From positions 7,548,399 to 7,612,398 of the forward strand of contig SSBO01000001.1 of the NCBI GenBank assembly GCA_005281725.1: a stretch of 64,000 bases of DNA, read 5' to 3'. Numbering within the stretch: the first letter of the stretch is position 1; the number at the start of each line of letters is the position of its first letter. Source of the stretch: Wuchereria bancrofti. Its lineage: Eukaryota > Nematoda > Chromadorea > Rhabditida > Onchocercidae. Below are positions 25,910 to 38,600 of this stretch, one piece after another. A model generated the notes under the pieces. It saw nothing but the letters and a program-made list of their open reading frames with translations, ran no database searches and was not told the origin of the DNA. The position numbers and the translations under genes were made by a program.

Positions 25910-27148
25910 CACTTGAAATGGATTAATCTATAGAATGGAAATGAAATGAGAAAGTGAAGGTGGAAAGAAGGTAATGATGACAACGGCGATGACGGTAATG
26001 GTTGAAAAAGAGAGAGAGAGAGAGAAAGGGGAGAGAGACGGAGGATGGAAGAGGAAAATTAGACAGAAATCAGGTAAATGTACAATTCAATAAATGAATT
26101 TTAGACTATGGTAGAGTTAGGGATAATCTTTTTTTTTCTTGAATCAATGAAATTTCTCTTTTCCATTTGCTTTTTTTCTCTTTTTTTATCTTTTCGTATT
26201 TTTCTTTCTCTCGTTGCTCATTTAATTTTGAGCAATGATCAAAAATTTAGAAAAAAAAAGAGATGGGAGAAAATTGAATAAGAAAGAGAGAGAACAGAAG
26301 AAAGAAAGAAAAATAAGATGTATAAAGCTGTCATTTTATGTTTAAATTAATTAATTATACTTCTTAAAATTTGGAAAAAAATTTCAAAAAAAATTCTTTT
26401 TTTATAATTTATTCTAAAATGTATGAATTATTTTATTTTTGTAAACATACTGTTAGAAATGAAAAAGAGAAAGAAAGGAATGATTAAAGTAAGGATATAA
26501 TTACAATAGTGATATGAGATATATCATATCATATGCACACAAAATACAGAAAGGAATTCAAATTAGATTAAAATTAAATATTTGCAATTATTTCTTTAAC
26601 GATATCAGCAACGCTTCACTTTATTAGCAATTAAATGTAATGACTTAATCTCGAGACGGTTGAGATAGCGTGTACTGACTAAAAAAAAAAAACAAGAATT
26701 AATGTGATCAACGTGAGCTAATCTAACCACACGGAATTTCACGTTCAAGGGAGCTAATTGTAATTCTCAACCACAATAATGGAGGATTTTTATGCAACAC
26801 ATTCATATCAATTCAACTATATCAAATGAATGAAGAAAATACACTGATGGTAATAATTTAGTGATATCATAAATGATGCTAAAATTAATCGTTTTTTTTT
26901 TAAATTAGAAACAATAAAAAATCGATTGAAGAAGGAAAAGAAAAAGAAAAGAGATTGATTATTCATCTAGTCTATAAAAATATGTATATATATATACATG
27001 ATTAGTTTACATTGTAATGCTAATATGATAGGAGAGAGAGGAAATGTTCAAGGGAAAAGAAAGGAAGAAAGAAATGATGAACAAATGATAAAAAGATGTG
27101 ATAAAATTGATAGAAAAGTATGAAAATGATCGAGGAGGAGAAGGAAGA
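25910..27148. other. AT-rich gene-free stretch
   Basis: No gene supported. A GA-rich microsatellite lies near 26010-26045 and A/T runs elsewhere. A slightly more GC-rich patch at 26640-26790 carries short splice-like borders on the minus strand but nothing recognisable. Confidence 0.65.
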
Positions 27149-27932
27149 GAATGAATGAATGAATGAATGAATGAATGAATGAATGAATGAATGAATGAAT
27201 GAATGAATGAATGAATGAATGAATGAATGAATGAATGAATGAATGAATGAATGAATGAATGAATGAATGAATGAATGAATGAATGAATGAATGAATGAAT
27301 GAATGAATGAATGAATGAATGAATGAATGAATGAATGAATGAATGAATGAATGAATGAATGAATGAATGAATGAATGAATGAATGAATGAATGAATGAAT
27401 GAATGAATGAATGAATGAATGAATGAATGAATGAATGAATGAATGAATGAATGAATGAATGAATGAATGAATGAATGAATGAATGAATGAATGAATGAAT
27501 GAATGAATGAAATGAATGAATGAATGAATGAATGAATGAATGAATGAATGAATGAATGAATGAATGAATGAATGAATGAATGAATGAATGAATGAATGAA
27601 TGAATGAATGAATGAATGAATGAATGAATGAATGAATGAATGAATGAATGAATGAATGAATGAATGAATGAATGAATGAATGAATGAATGAATGAATGAA
27701 TGAATGAATGAATGAATGAATGAATGAATGAATGAATGAATGAATGAATGAATGAATGAATGAATGAATGAATGAATGAATGAATGAATGAATGAATGAA
27801 TGAATGAATGAATGAATGAATGAATGAATGAATGAATGAATGAATGAATGAATGAATGAATGAATGAATGAATGAATGAATGAATGAATGAATGAATGAA
27901 TGAATGAATGAATGAATGAATGAATGAATGAA
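27149..27932. repeat. 784-bp (GAAT)n tetranucleotide array
   Basis: About 196 tandem GAAT units that appear perfect except for a single extra A near 27511, which shifts the register once. Because four is not a multiple of three, every frame cycles through 12 bases; on the minus strand this gives a repeating Ser-Phe-Ile-His translation in two overlapping frames of about 300 codons. These frames are artefacts of the repeat. Confidence 0.98.
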
Positions 27933-28117
27933 CATGTTGGCACTATTATTCCGTTATCAACCATTTCAAACATCGAATATATCGTTAGAACAATAATCAA
28001 ATGAATGTCCTTTGCAAATTAATGAATGAAAGAAAAATAATGAAAAAGAAATGAGAAGTATTGCATTAGAAAGTGGCTTATTTAATATGTAAATAAATAT
28101 AATGATAAATTAGAAGG

Positions 28118-28540
28118 AATTCAGGATATTTATTTTGTATATTTTTGGGAATTCAAGATGATTGTATATCAAAAACTCAGAATATCTATTTCGTATATTA
28201 GGAAATCGATATATTTGTATGACAAGAATTCATGATATTTATTTCGTATATTAAGCATTCAGGATATATTTTGTAATTTACAATATTATAAATCATTGAC
28301 ATGAAATTTTTTGGAAGCAATGGATGAGAATTTGAAATAATATTAATAAATGGATCAGCAAACGCTGAGAGGTTAAGCCGATTGATATTACCACTTCGAA
28401 ATATTTTTTATGTCAATTCAGAATATTTTTTGGCAATCAGGATAAAGCAATAGAAAAAAAAATGGTTCATTTGGCAAACAAATAAATGTAGGAATACGTT
28501 AATATATATCAGGGATTCCAGATATTTTGTATATCAGGAA
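28118..28540. repeat. degenerate minisatellite with AATTCAGGATATTTATTT-like units
   Basis: At least five imperfect copies of a 25-30 base motif of the form ATTCAGGATATTTATTTCGT, near 28119, 28176, 28227, 28256 and 28508, with variable spacers. A segment at about 28308-28377 also resembles 28623-28705, suggesting an older local duplication. Confidence 0.6.
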
Positions 28541-28542
28541 TA

Positions 28543-29126
28543 TAGCATATTGCTATTCATTTATTATTTTTCAAATAAAAAAGAAACTGCTGTCCAGAAA
28601 ATTTGCCATGTTACAAACGAATGATTGGAAATTTTTTGGACAGGAGAAACGGATGAGAATTTGGAATAATTTGAATGAAATGATTGAGCAAAGGTTAAAA
28701 GATTAAATCCAATAAGATAAAGATAAAATTTTTATTGAAAAAATATCAATGGTACAAAGAGGAGGAGAAGTTTTCCTTTTTTATCTATTATATGCTTACA
28801 TTTTATATTCGTATTGATTATCAATTGGTAATGTTAATTAGCAGTTTGATATAAATTAGCATACATTATTTTACACCTCTAGATGAGACTAACATAACGT
28901 GCGATAAATGGATTAGACAGGATAATACTTAAAAAAAAAAAAAGAGAAAAACGTAAACAACATACGTACGTCAAAACAATCAAACAAACGTTATGAAAGA
29001 GCAAATGCAATCCGCAAATGGTAGTTGCCTAATAATTTTATTTGACAAAAAAAATGCCCTTTTCCAATTTTTTTTTTTCTTTTTTTTAAAAATAAAAACT
29101 GAGATGAGCGGTGTGAGTGGATGGTA
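28543..29126. repeat. copy A, first arm of a second assembly-type duplication
   Basis: A 584-bp segment repeated without visible differences at 29988-30571 (offset 1445). The second copy starts right after a single N at 29987. It contains a 40-codon + frame of mixed composition (ends NEMIEQRLKD) that is present in both copies; function unknown. Confidence 0.95.
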
Positions 29127-29403
29127 ACAACCAATATACGACCAAAATCATCATATTATCTATATCATTTTTAGTTTGAAAATGTAAATTTAAATTTCAA
29201 TTAAAATTATCTAGAAAGCGTTTTTTTTTCAATTCATTTTCCAAGGAACTGAATTAGATCAAAAATTAAACTGAAACAAGAAGATTTTGTTGTATATTGA
29301 AAAATATTAATGAAAAATATTAATTTAAATTTAATTTTGATATGTAAAATTAATAATTTGATTGGACTACGTAATACAAATTTGTTTGTACTTTGTATTG
29401 ATG

Positions 29404-29986
29404 AAAAAAAAATGAAAAACGAAGAGATATCGATTGCAAAATATGCCATCACTTTTCTTACAAAAATTTTTTTTTTGTTAACTTTTAAGCAGATTGGAAA
29501 GGAACTTTTTTCCTTCGTTTTTTGTTAAGCTAAAATTTTAGTGAGCTTTTTTTTGATTTCTGATTTTAAATTCAAAATGTTAATACATTTTAATGATTAC
29601 CTGATTGATCTAAAAAGTTATTTGATGAAGTTAAAGACAAAAAGTTGAAATTGAGGTGAAACATTTTCCTACTACATTTTAATAGGAAAACAAAAAATAA
29701 TTATCAAAAACTATTAATTTAAATTATTACAATGTTATACTTAAATTAAGTTCTATAAATTATTTAGCTTTCAGTTTAATCAGCTCCATTTCTGGATAGT
29801 ATCTAATATCTATAAATTATACTATGTAAAAATATTATTACTACCTATGAATAGTGAGTCATCTTAAGGTTTGCTATTCTTTCATATGTACTAATAAATT
29901 TGAAATTGATTATTTTCCAAGGAATTTAAAACTATTTGTTGAAATATCATAATGCAAAATGCTTGAATTTAAAATTTATATTTTAC
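29404..29986. repeat. copy A, second arm of the duplication
   Basis: Matches 30860-31442 (offset 1456). Copy A stops exactly at the N; copy B continues into unique sequence. Between the two arms, copy A carries 29127-29403 and copy B carries 30572-30859, and these two middles are unrelated. Confidence 0.95.
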
Positions 29987-29987
29987 N

Positions 29988-30571
29988 TAGCATATTGCTA
30001 TTCATTTATTATTTTTCAAATAAAAAAGAAACTGCTGTCCAGAAAATTTGCCATGTTACAAACGAATGATTGGAAATTTTTTGGACAGGAGAAACGGATG
30101 AGAATTTGGAATAATTTGAATGAAATGATTGAGCAAAGGTTAAAAGATTAAATCCAATAAGATAAAGATAAAATTTTTATTGAAAAAATATCAATGGTAC
30201 AAAGAGGAGGAGAAGTTTTCCTTTTTTATCTATTATATGCTTACATTTTATATTCGTATTGATTATCAATTGGTAATGTTAATTAGCAGTTTGATATAAA
30301 TTAGCATACATTATTTTACACCTCTAGATGAGACTAACATAACGTGCGATAAATGGATTAGACAGGATAATACTTAAAAAAAAAAAAAGAGAAAAACGTA
30401 AACAACATACGTACGTCAAAACAATCAAACAAACGTTATGAAAGAGCAAATGCAATCCGCAAATGGTAGTTGCCTAATAATTTTATTTGACAAAAAAAAT
30501 GCCCTTTTCCAATTTTTTTTTTTCTTTTTTTTAAAAATAAAAACTGAGATGAGCGGTGTGAGTGGATGGTA
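29988..30571. repeat. copy B, first arm of the second assembly-type duplication
   Basis: Begins immediately after the single N at 29987 and repeats 28543-29126. Only one of the two copies is likely to be present per haploid genome. Confidence 0.95.
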
Positions 30572-30859
30572 CGGAAAAGCAAATAAAACAGAAATAAAGT
30601 AATTTTTTTCTTTGTTTTACTACTTTATTGGAGAAGAAAAAAATTCATCACAGACGTACAAAAGATACATTTAAAAAATCTCATCGCTGACACATACACA
30701 CATTAATATGCATGCACATACACATTCTCTTAATATATAAAAGCGCACAAGTTCGTTAGACCACTTGCTCCAGTTTTTTTTTACTTTTTTTTAAAAAAAA
30801 ATCCATCTGAAAATCTCTTTTTTAACCGGACTGAGGGTTCTTTTTTCTTTCTTTCTTCT

Positions 30860-31442
30860 AAAAAAAAATGAAAAACGAAGAGATATCGATTGCAAAATAT
30901 GCCATCACTTTTCTTACAAAAATTTTTTTTTTGTTAACTTTTAAGCAGATTGGAAAGGAACTTTTTTCCTTCGTTTTTTGTTAAGCTAAAATTTTAGTGA
31001 GCTTTTTTTTGATTTCTGATTTTAAATTCAAAATGTTAATACATTTTAATGATTACCTGATTGATCTAAAAAGTTATTTGATGAAGTTAAAGACAAAAAG
31101 TTGAAATTGAGGTGAAACATTTTCCTACTACATTTTAATAGGAAAACAAAAAATAATTATCAAAAACTATTAATTTAAATTATTACAATGTTATACTTAA
31201 ATTAAGTTCTATAAATTATTTAGCTTTCAGTTTAATCAGCTCCATTTCTGGATAGTATCTAATATCTATAAATTATACTATGTAAAAATATTATTACTAC
31301 CTATGAATAGTGAGTCATCTTAAGGTTTGCTATTCTTTCATATGTACTAATAAATTTGAAATTGATTATTTTCCAAGGAATTTAAAACTATTTGTTGAAA
31401 TATCATAATGCAAAATGCTTGAATTTAAAATTTATATTTTAC
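30860..31442. repeat. copy B, second arm of the duplication
   Basis: Repeats 29404-29986 and continues into single-copy sequence at 31443. It holds no supportable gene. Confidence 0.95.
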
Positions 31443-34400
31443 GTTTTGATAAATTTTAACAAAAATGAAATTTAATTTAAAAGTAGAAAAAAAATTAAAG
31501 AAAACTCTCCTTCTGATAGTTCATTTCATGACGAACAAATAATATAGAAGGAAAAGTTGACATAAGCTTAAAATTTGAACTTAACTTCAAACTAAACCAA
31601 TTAATACATTGCACACACGCACGTACACACTTAGACGCGCACACACACATGCATACATACAAATTTTTTTATATGCATACATACATATATACAAATACAT
31701 CCGTGTAAATGAATGTGTGTAGATTTACTTAATGAAGAAAGCATGGAAAGAAAAATGAGCTTAAACTTGAACTTAAGTGCAAACTAAACTAATTTACACC
31801 ACACACATACACACACACATACGCACACACACACACACACAAACACACATACACATACATACAGATATATTACACATAAAAATAAAAATTATTCATGTTT
31901 ATTTTGATTTTGTTTATTTGAACTAAGTGTTTTTCTATCTACTCTCTTTTTTTTCACTTTTTCATTCATCCAAATATTTACACTTTTTGTTAGGATAAAC
32001 AATGAGAAATAGTGATGATAAAGAGAGAGTAAAAAGGAGAGGGAGAGAAGCAGAAGGAAGTTTAAAAATAAAAAAAACAGAAACGAACGCATATATACAT
32101 ATATATATATAAGTTAAAATTTGATTGCAAAATTGAACAACCTGATGATCAAAAATATTTTAAAAATTTAAATGAAATGACACATGAATGTTAGATGAAA
32201 ATTGAAAAGACACGGAGAGAGAGAGAAAAAAAAGAAGAAAAAGTTGTAAGATTGATACAAATGATTGAAATATTATTAGAAATGAGTAGAGAAAAATATA
32301 TAAGAAATGAAAAAGAAAAAACATTCGGTTTTTTTCCTTTGAAATTAGCAATGAATAAATGTTTTAATTTACTTGATATAATAATTCGCTGCCTTATTTT
32401 TCTAATTTAATTATTATATAGTTCCGAAATTATCTTTATCTGCTTATTAGTCTAATTATCTTATATCTAAAAGTAACTTTAAACATACGGTGAGTCATAT
32501 TGAAGAATTAATCTATGTGAAAATGCAAATCATCTCATCCCGTTTTTTTTTTACTTTTATGAATTCCGCAAAATTACTAGAAGCTATTGATAAAATTTGC
32601 TCTGATATTTATTAAAAAAGGAAAAAACGAAATGAAAAAAACTTTTTTTGATTTATCCAAAAAAAGGAGGGCTGGTAATAAAATTTTCAATTTTCACCTC
32701 AACTCGTTTACTTTTAGGCAATCGATTCTTTTAATAAAATTTGTTCTTTCTTTCTTTAATATCGTTTTCAAAGTCGAAGCGATTTTTATGAATGTAAAGT
32801 TCAGTGAACTTTGTAATAACCGTTCTTAAATTTTAAATATTGCCAATAAATTTGTTGTTCATCAAGGAAAATTCATGTTAAGCGACAATTACTAATTATC
32901 TTGTGCCTAATCAAAATTTAAAATCAAACTAACTTGTTTTTTTTTCTTGCCTTTTAGTACTTTTTTTTCGAGAAAAGTTGTCGCTTGAATACACCGGAAA
33001 TCACGCGTCACAAGAAAGTTAGTAGAATATTTTTGTTCAATTAAACAACCAAATCACAATAGGAATCAATAAGCACAATGAGTAACATACAACAATTGCG
33101 CCGTTTTTATTTTATTTGCAATTTGATCAGATTTTCAAAATTGGTATTCATTTGTGAAAAACCCGAATGAAAGTTTATAAAATTTTATTTATTGATAAAT
33201 TTTGAACAGAATGGAATGAATGGAATGAATAATTCTATGCGCTAAGAATGGATCATTTAATTTGGTATTCGCTGTAAAAATTCCGGAAAAAAAGTGCTAA
33301 TGTTATGATCATCAATGTAATCATAGAATGTTAATGGTTGATTGATATAATGGAAATCTATCTAGTAAAAACTCAAACAAAATATTTACTACTGTTGATA
33401 CAGGAATACATTTAATTCACTGAAATCTTCCTTAATTTGCTAATTTTCAATTAAACTTCTGAAAAAAGAAATTCAACTCTACCAAAAAATTAAAAGTTTT
33501 TATTTTGAATTGCTAAATGTAACGAAATGCTCTGTTGTAACATAATTTCTAAAGGAAGCTAAATCTTCATTTTGAGTATTAAAAAAAAAAAAAGTGAACA
33601 TTTTTCTTCGCTTTTTTCATCATTCATTTATAATTAAAACTTTTTACATAATATATAATATATCAATGATAAAAAGAATGATTTGTAATTATAATGTAAG
33701 ATTTTACACGTATTAGTAAAGAAATTTAGATAAACAAACAAGATATTAGACGAGCTATTTAGGTATTAGAGGTAATTTGTGAGTAAACAATAGCATGCAA
33801 ATTCTTCAGTTTTGATTTTCATTACTTGATATGATATCATTTTACGATATTACAGGAGGAATCAATAAATGCAATGTTTTATGAGAAAGTGTTAAATTAT
33901 TTCATCTTTTATCACCAATAACAATTACTGACAAATACTGATATAATTTGCGAGATTTGACGTTTAAATAATGGAATTTTGCTATACATACGAAAGACGA
34001 CTGAAATTTAAAGTACACATTTGCAAAACATTGGAAATTCCTTCTTTTACAATCCATGGAAAAAGGTAAGATATATAGAAATTGGAAGAGTAACAAATAA
34101 GACTTTAGAAATGAGGTAGTTCTAATTGTTAAAATTTGGACACTTCAATTTATTCCTTTCTTTCCGTCTTCTCTTTCAAAATTCCATTACTTTTCGAAAG
34201 CTTGCTCTGACCGTTCTCTAATGATGCAAGTTTTGTTGGTGAGCTGATAAAAATTATAATGAAATTCCCTAATCTAGGTTGCCTTTTGGAAATTCTTCGC
34301 CCATCATGTTTTGTTATGTACTATTTATCTTTGAACTTTTTTAAATCCTAACTTCCGTTAATCAACAAATTGAAAATATTCACCGAATACAGAAAACAAA

Positions 34401-34963
34401 GATAGACTAACTAACCTTAGGAATTTAATCCTATGCAAAATAATGCATACCTATGCAAAAAATAAAATCAGAATAATGTAAAGATCAACAAAGAGCATGG
34501 GAAAAGTGGGAGACAATATAAAAGAAAGGAAAACAATCCCAATGAAATTCTATTTATGCAAATATTTGAATTTCCATCAAGAAAACTAAAATGAAAAGAA
34601 AAAAGGAAGATAGCACACTAGCGTAATCTAACAAAATAAAATAAAATCAAATCTAAATTTCAAATTTCATGAAACTGCTTTTTAAAACTTAAAAGCCCTG
34701 AAAAAAAAATGCTAAAATTCTTGAAATGATTCAGAAACAATCTTTCACAGACATTTTTCAAATATCACATTATCATACATACAATACAATCCATTGTAAA
34801 AATGAAAGTAATTCACAACTATGACAAAGGATTTTCAAATGATAGGGTATATTTCTTGCTACACTTAGAAGCAGATAGTCATCGAAATGATGCTCGATAA
34901 AGAAGAGGACATGTAACCCAGCTGATACTGTCTCAACTCTTTAATATGTATTGCGCAGCATGA
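31443..34963. other. intergenic stretch downstream of slingshot
   Basis: It holds CA-rich microsatellites at about 31608-31665 and 31800-31862. A + strand patch at 32959-33018 has a CCTTTTAG acceptor, a GTTAGT donor and an open, balanced frame (SCRLNTPEITRHKK); it may be an orphan exon. The rest is AT-rich with no supported gene. Confidence 0.55.
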
Positions 34964-35038
34964 TCAGATAGCCTGGGGAGGATATTCATCAGGATCGTCG
35001 TTGAAAACATTTATCTTCAAATGTACCAGAAACGCAAT
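34964..35038 (-). CDS. possible alternative last exon of slingshot or small ORF
   Basis: On the minus strand an ATATTCAAG acceptor-like site is followed by a phase-0 frame of 24 codons ending in TGA (C-terminus NDDPDEYPPQAI). Slingshot exon 12 also ends in phase 0, so the segment could serve as an alternative terminal exon. A second overlapping frame (ATG at 35102 to TGA at 34989, 37 codons) is also balanced in composition. Neither is recognised, and either could simply be 3' UTR. Confidence 0.25.
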   Translation of the reverse strand: MAFLVHLKINVFNDDPDEYPPQAI

Positions 35039-35444
35039 CTTGAATATCTTTCCGGTACTCGTGAACAAAACATAGAAGCAATCGGAATATATTCACAAGC
35101 ATATGAGTGAATTAAATTTAGAATAGAAGAAAACATATACAATCTTAAAAAAATCTAGAAAAATGTACAATTTGATTTGGGAAAAAATAAAAAATCCATT
35201 TGATTAATATCATGTTTATATATATATGTATATATGGTGAGCGTTAGCGCAAAAGCACAAAATCCCAGCTATACTATATCTTCTACTTCATCAATTTTCG
35301 AAAAATTTCCACAATTTTATAATTTTTCAAAACATTCAACACCTCAAGCAATGTCAAATTAAAAGCTGTAACTTTGGATTTCAAATAACATCACAACTGA
35401 CTAAATATCAGAAACATCAATCGGAGCAAAGTAATAGCATTAGT

Positions 35445-35450
35445 TTTATT
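35445..35450 (-). terminator. candidate polyadenylation signal AATAAA for slingshot
   Basis: AATAAA on the minus strand about 190 bases after the slingshot stop codon. It is a common hexamer in such AT-rich DNA, so support is modest. Confidence 0.4.
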
Positions 35451-35641
35451 ACGGTAAACCACATCCTATTATTCATTCGTCCATAATCTAATATCTAATC
35501 GATAGCTTGTGTATCATATTATGTTTTTAAGTCACATTACAAGAGAAAAATGTAAACTCTCATTATTACTAATTTCTTTTCAGAAATGATTAAAAAATCT
35601 AAAAGACCTATTAAGTGACCAAAATTTCAAATAGCAACATA

Positions 35642-38600
35642 TTACTGTAATATAGTAAGTGCGCGAACTTGTCGACTCGAACAACTACTAGAAACTGGCA
35701 CAGTTATGCGATCTCGGAACTTCCAGTCAGTTATACTTTGCAACCGGAATGTTACGGGCGGTCGATTTAACCGGCGTTCTGATAACGGTGGCTCACTTGC
35801 ATTACGCCCATCACCGCGACCTTTCGCTTCAAAACTACCAACCAAACTTTTGACCATATTTACAGCACACCGTTCATTTTTAGTACGAGAACGTGTAACT
35901 TCCACATTCTGAAATCAGAGAAATGCAGATAATTCTATAAGCAAACATTACTCATTATAAATATTACTACCTAAAGAAATCGAATAAACTTATGCTTCTC
36001 AAAACATGGAATTTGTTAGACACTATAATCCCTTGCTATATAGGCATAAATCCCAGCTCTTGCTTTGTTAGTCAACAAGCATTTTATTATTTATCAGGAC
36101 AAAAACAAACTTCTGGAATCTGAAATGAGCCACTGTCATTGAATAAGGTCTCATTTGTAAAGATGACTAACGAAGCAAAAAAGATACTAAATTCACTAAA
36201 TTCGACGTTCAGAGAGACCAAACTGAAACTCACATCCATAACATTTCTATCATATTTGCCCAAAATACGACGGAAACGAACTGAATCAACAGGATCAGCT
36301 GATGTTGACGGTGTAACATCAAATTGATTTCTTTTCTTGAAAGCGTGTAACATACCTAAACTGGCAATTGTAAAATACAAATAAGTAACATGACATTAAT
36401 CTGTATTAGAGATAATTACTACATTTCCACTTCTGTTGAAACTACATTTAATACGATAGAAATCACATTACCCCCCAAAATATTTATTTCAAACCATTTC
36501 AAATGAAATGCTTTTGAAAAAAAAGTTATTTTATTTCTTTTTGCTTTCATAACTTCAATGCACGGCCTATATCCTTTCTCATCTCCTACGAACGATTAAA
36601 TCACTAAAAAGTCATCTCTTCATTTTATTATAATACCTGTTCTTGAAAAAAAAAATCATCGAAATTAAGGACTAATACGTATGGTTATAGAGTCAGATAT
36701 AATTTTTAATTTGCCTTGCAGGTATCAAGTTACCTTCAAATGTCCTAAGTTGCTCCACAAAACCAATATTTGGCGTAATACAACCTCTCTTATTTTTCAC
36801 ATGTTCCATTGCCTGCGAAAGTGCCCATCCATATTCCTAGTAAATGGAAAATATTGATTACCAAAAGAACTGTAGATCTGTAGGTATCATTCATTTACGA
36901 TGTTGCAGCATCTTGCAAGACTATAATAGCTTTTCTAAAAGTGAATTTAGGTCTTTCAATAGCCGAAACAGTGAAGAATGTAAAATATATCTTAAAAGTA
37001 AATATGAACAATGTTATACCTTCATTGCGAAAGCTATCACTGTAGATGACGATCGACTGATGCCTTTTTTGCAATGCACTAATACAGCACCTCCTTTCTC
37101 TCTTAAAAAGATAAGTGTAAAAGCGATCAAAAATAGTTTGTCAAAAACATGATAAAAAGAAGAAATCTAAGTTTAAAATCAAAAAATGTTAAATCCTTAC
37201 TTTGCTTCTTTAATAAACTGATTTGTTTGATTCCAGTACTTCAATAATTCAGTACTAGCCTCATCCGAGACACGTATTTTTAGATATTTTAAACGAGCAG
37301 GGAAAAAATTCTCCACCTCGTTTGTTACGTTAACGATGTATTTGATTCTAAAAACAGTGAAGTGCTATCAGGAATTAGCTCGTGTGCAAAAACATATTTT
37401 TATGTCTTTTTAACACCGGATGCAAAACTGTGGATTGCAAAGTTGTAATTCAAATCCATTATGAAAATAAGACTGACCCTTATTAAACTTAAGTTTTGTA
37501 AGAAACTTGCTAACCTATATCAAAGTTTATGATATCATATACTACTCCCAAAATGAACTTACACACCCATTATTTTCAAGCCACTGCCAATCGCATGCAT
37601 TCCATTCAGTACCCAAATAAAGATAAGGAAAAATCTGTGATGCTCTATCCATTTGTCCCATAATAACCATCATTTGGCGACTGATAAAATCTTTGTATTT
37701 ATCCAGTTTCATATGCATACTTTGTTCTACCTGAATAATTCACCGTAAATTCTAAGTTCCAAGCGAGAAAACGTGCACACTGTTATTCTACCACAGGTTA
37801 CAAAGGAAAAATAAATTTAAAATTACCTTTAAACGGATATCTCTACTTGTAACTTCATCCAAATCCACAGTTTGCATCACTTCTTTTAATCGTTCATAAA
37901 TTAGGGTTTTCACTGAAACAAATATAACATTGCAACTAATATAAATGGTCATGAAAACAAATATAATCATTGATAAAAATTTTATTTCGCAAAAAAGTGA
38001 TTACTACCGGAATCATCATCGCTTCGATAATCATGACTGAGTCGCTCAGCATCTGCACTTGTTGCACCCAAATCGTTACTGGTTTCAGCGGTACAATATG
38101 ATGTCGAACGTTCCCTTCAAATTTGAAATGATTTACAAAAAAAAAGTCCGAGAAGCTAAATTTAAAAAAATTAATGGAGGCAACCAACTTTAATGTTTTC
38201 AAAGCTTAGTGAAGAATGAAATCAGCTTTCCCAATAAGCCTCTCTTCTCCTCCCCCCATATTTTTTAATTTGTGAAACTTTTTGCTTGTTTGTAACTAGA
38301 ATAAGAGAAAAACATTTTGTAGCGAAGCCGTTACTGCAATTATTTTATACTCTCAGCAATAAAGAGCAAAATTAACAGTTTGATATAACGAGCAAGAAAG
38401 AAACTGTGAAATCTGCTTTGCTCCAAAAAGTAATCTTCAAATTTCTATTCAATATCGCTTTCCGATTAATTCATTCCGGTTTTTCTCGATAAGAGGAGAA
38501 GTCACCATATAGAGTACACTGGATTGAATAGAAACAGGTTTGATGATGAATCAAAGTCAACAATTTTCACCAATTAAGAAAAATCATCACGTACTACAAC

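Noticed and set aside
27020..28000. Minus-strand open frames of about 300 codons with a repeating Ser-Phe-Ile-His translation
   Set aside because: They are pure translation of the (GAAT)n array, open in several frames at once, with no splice or start context.
35706..35912. Plus frame opposite the end of slingshot
   Set aside because: Shadow of slingshot exon 13.
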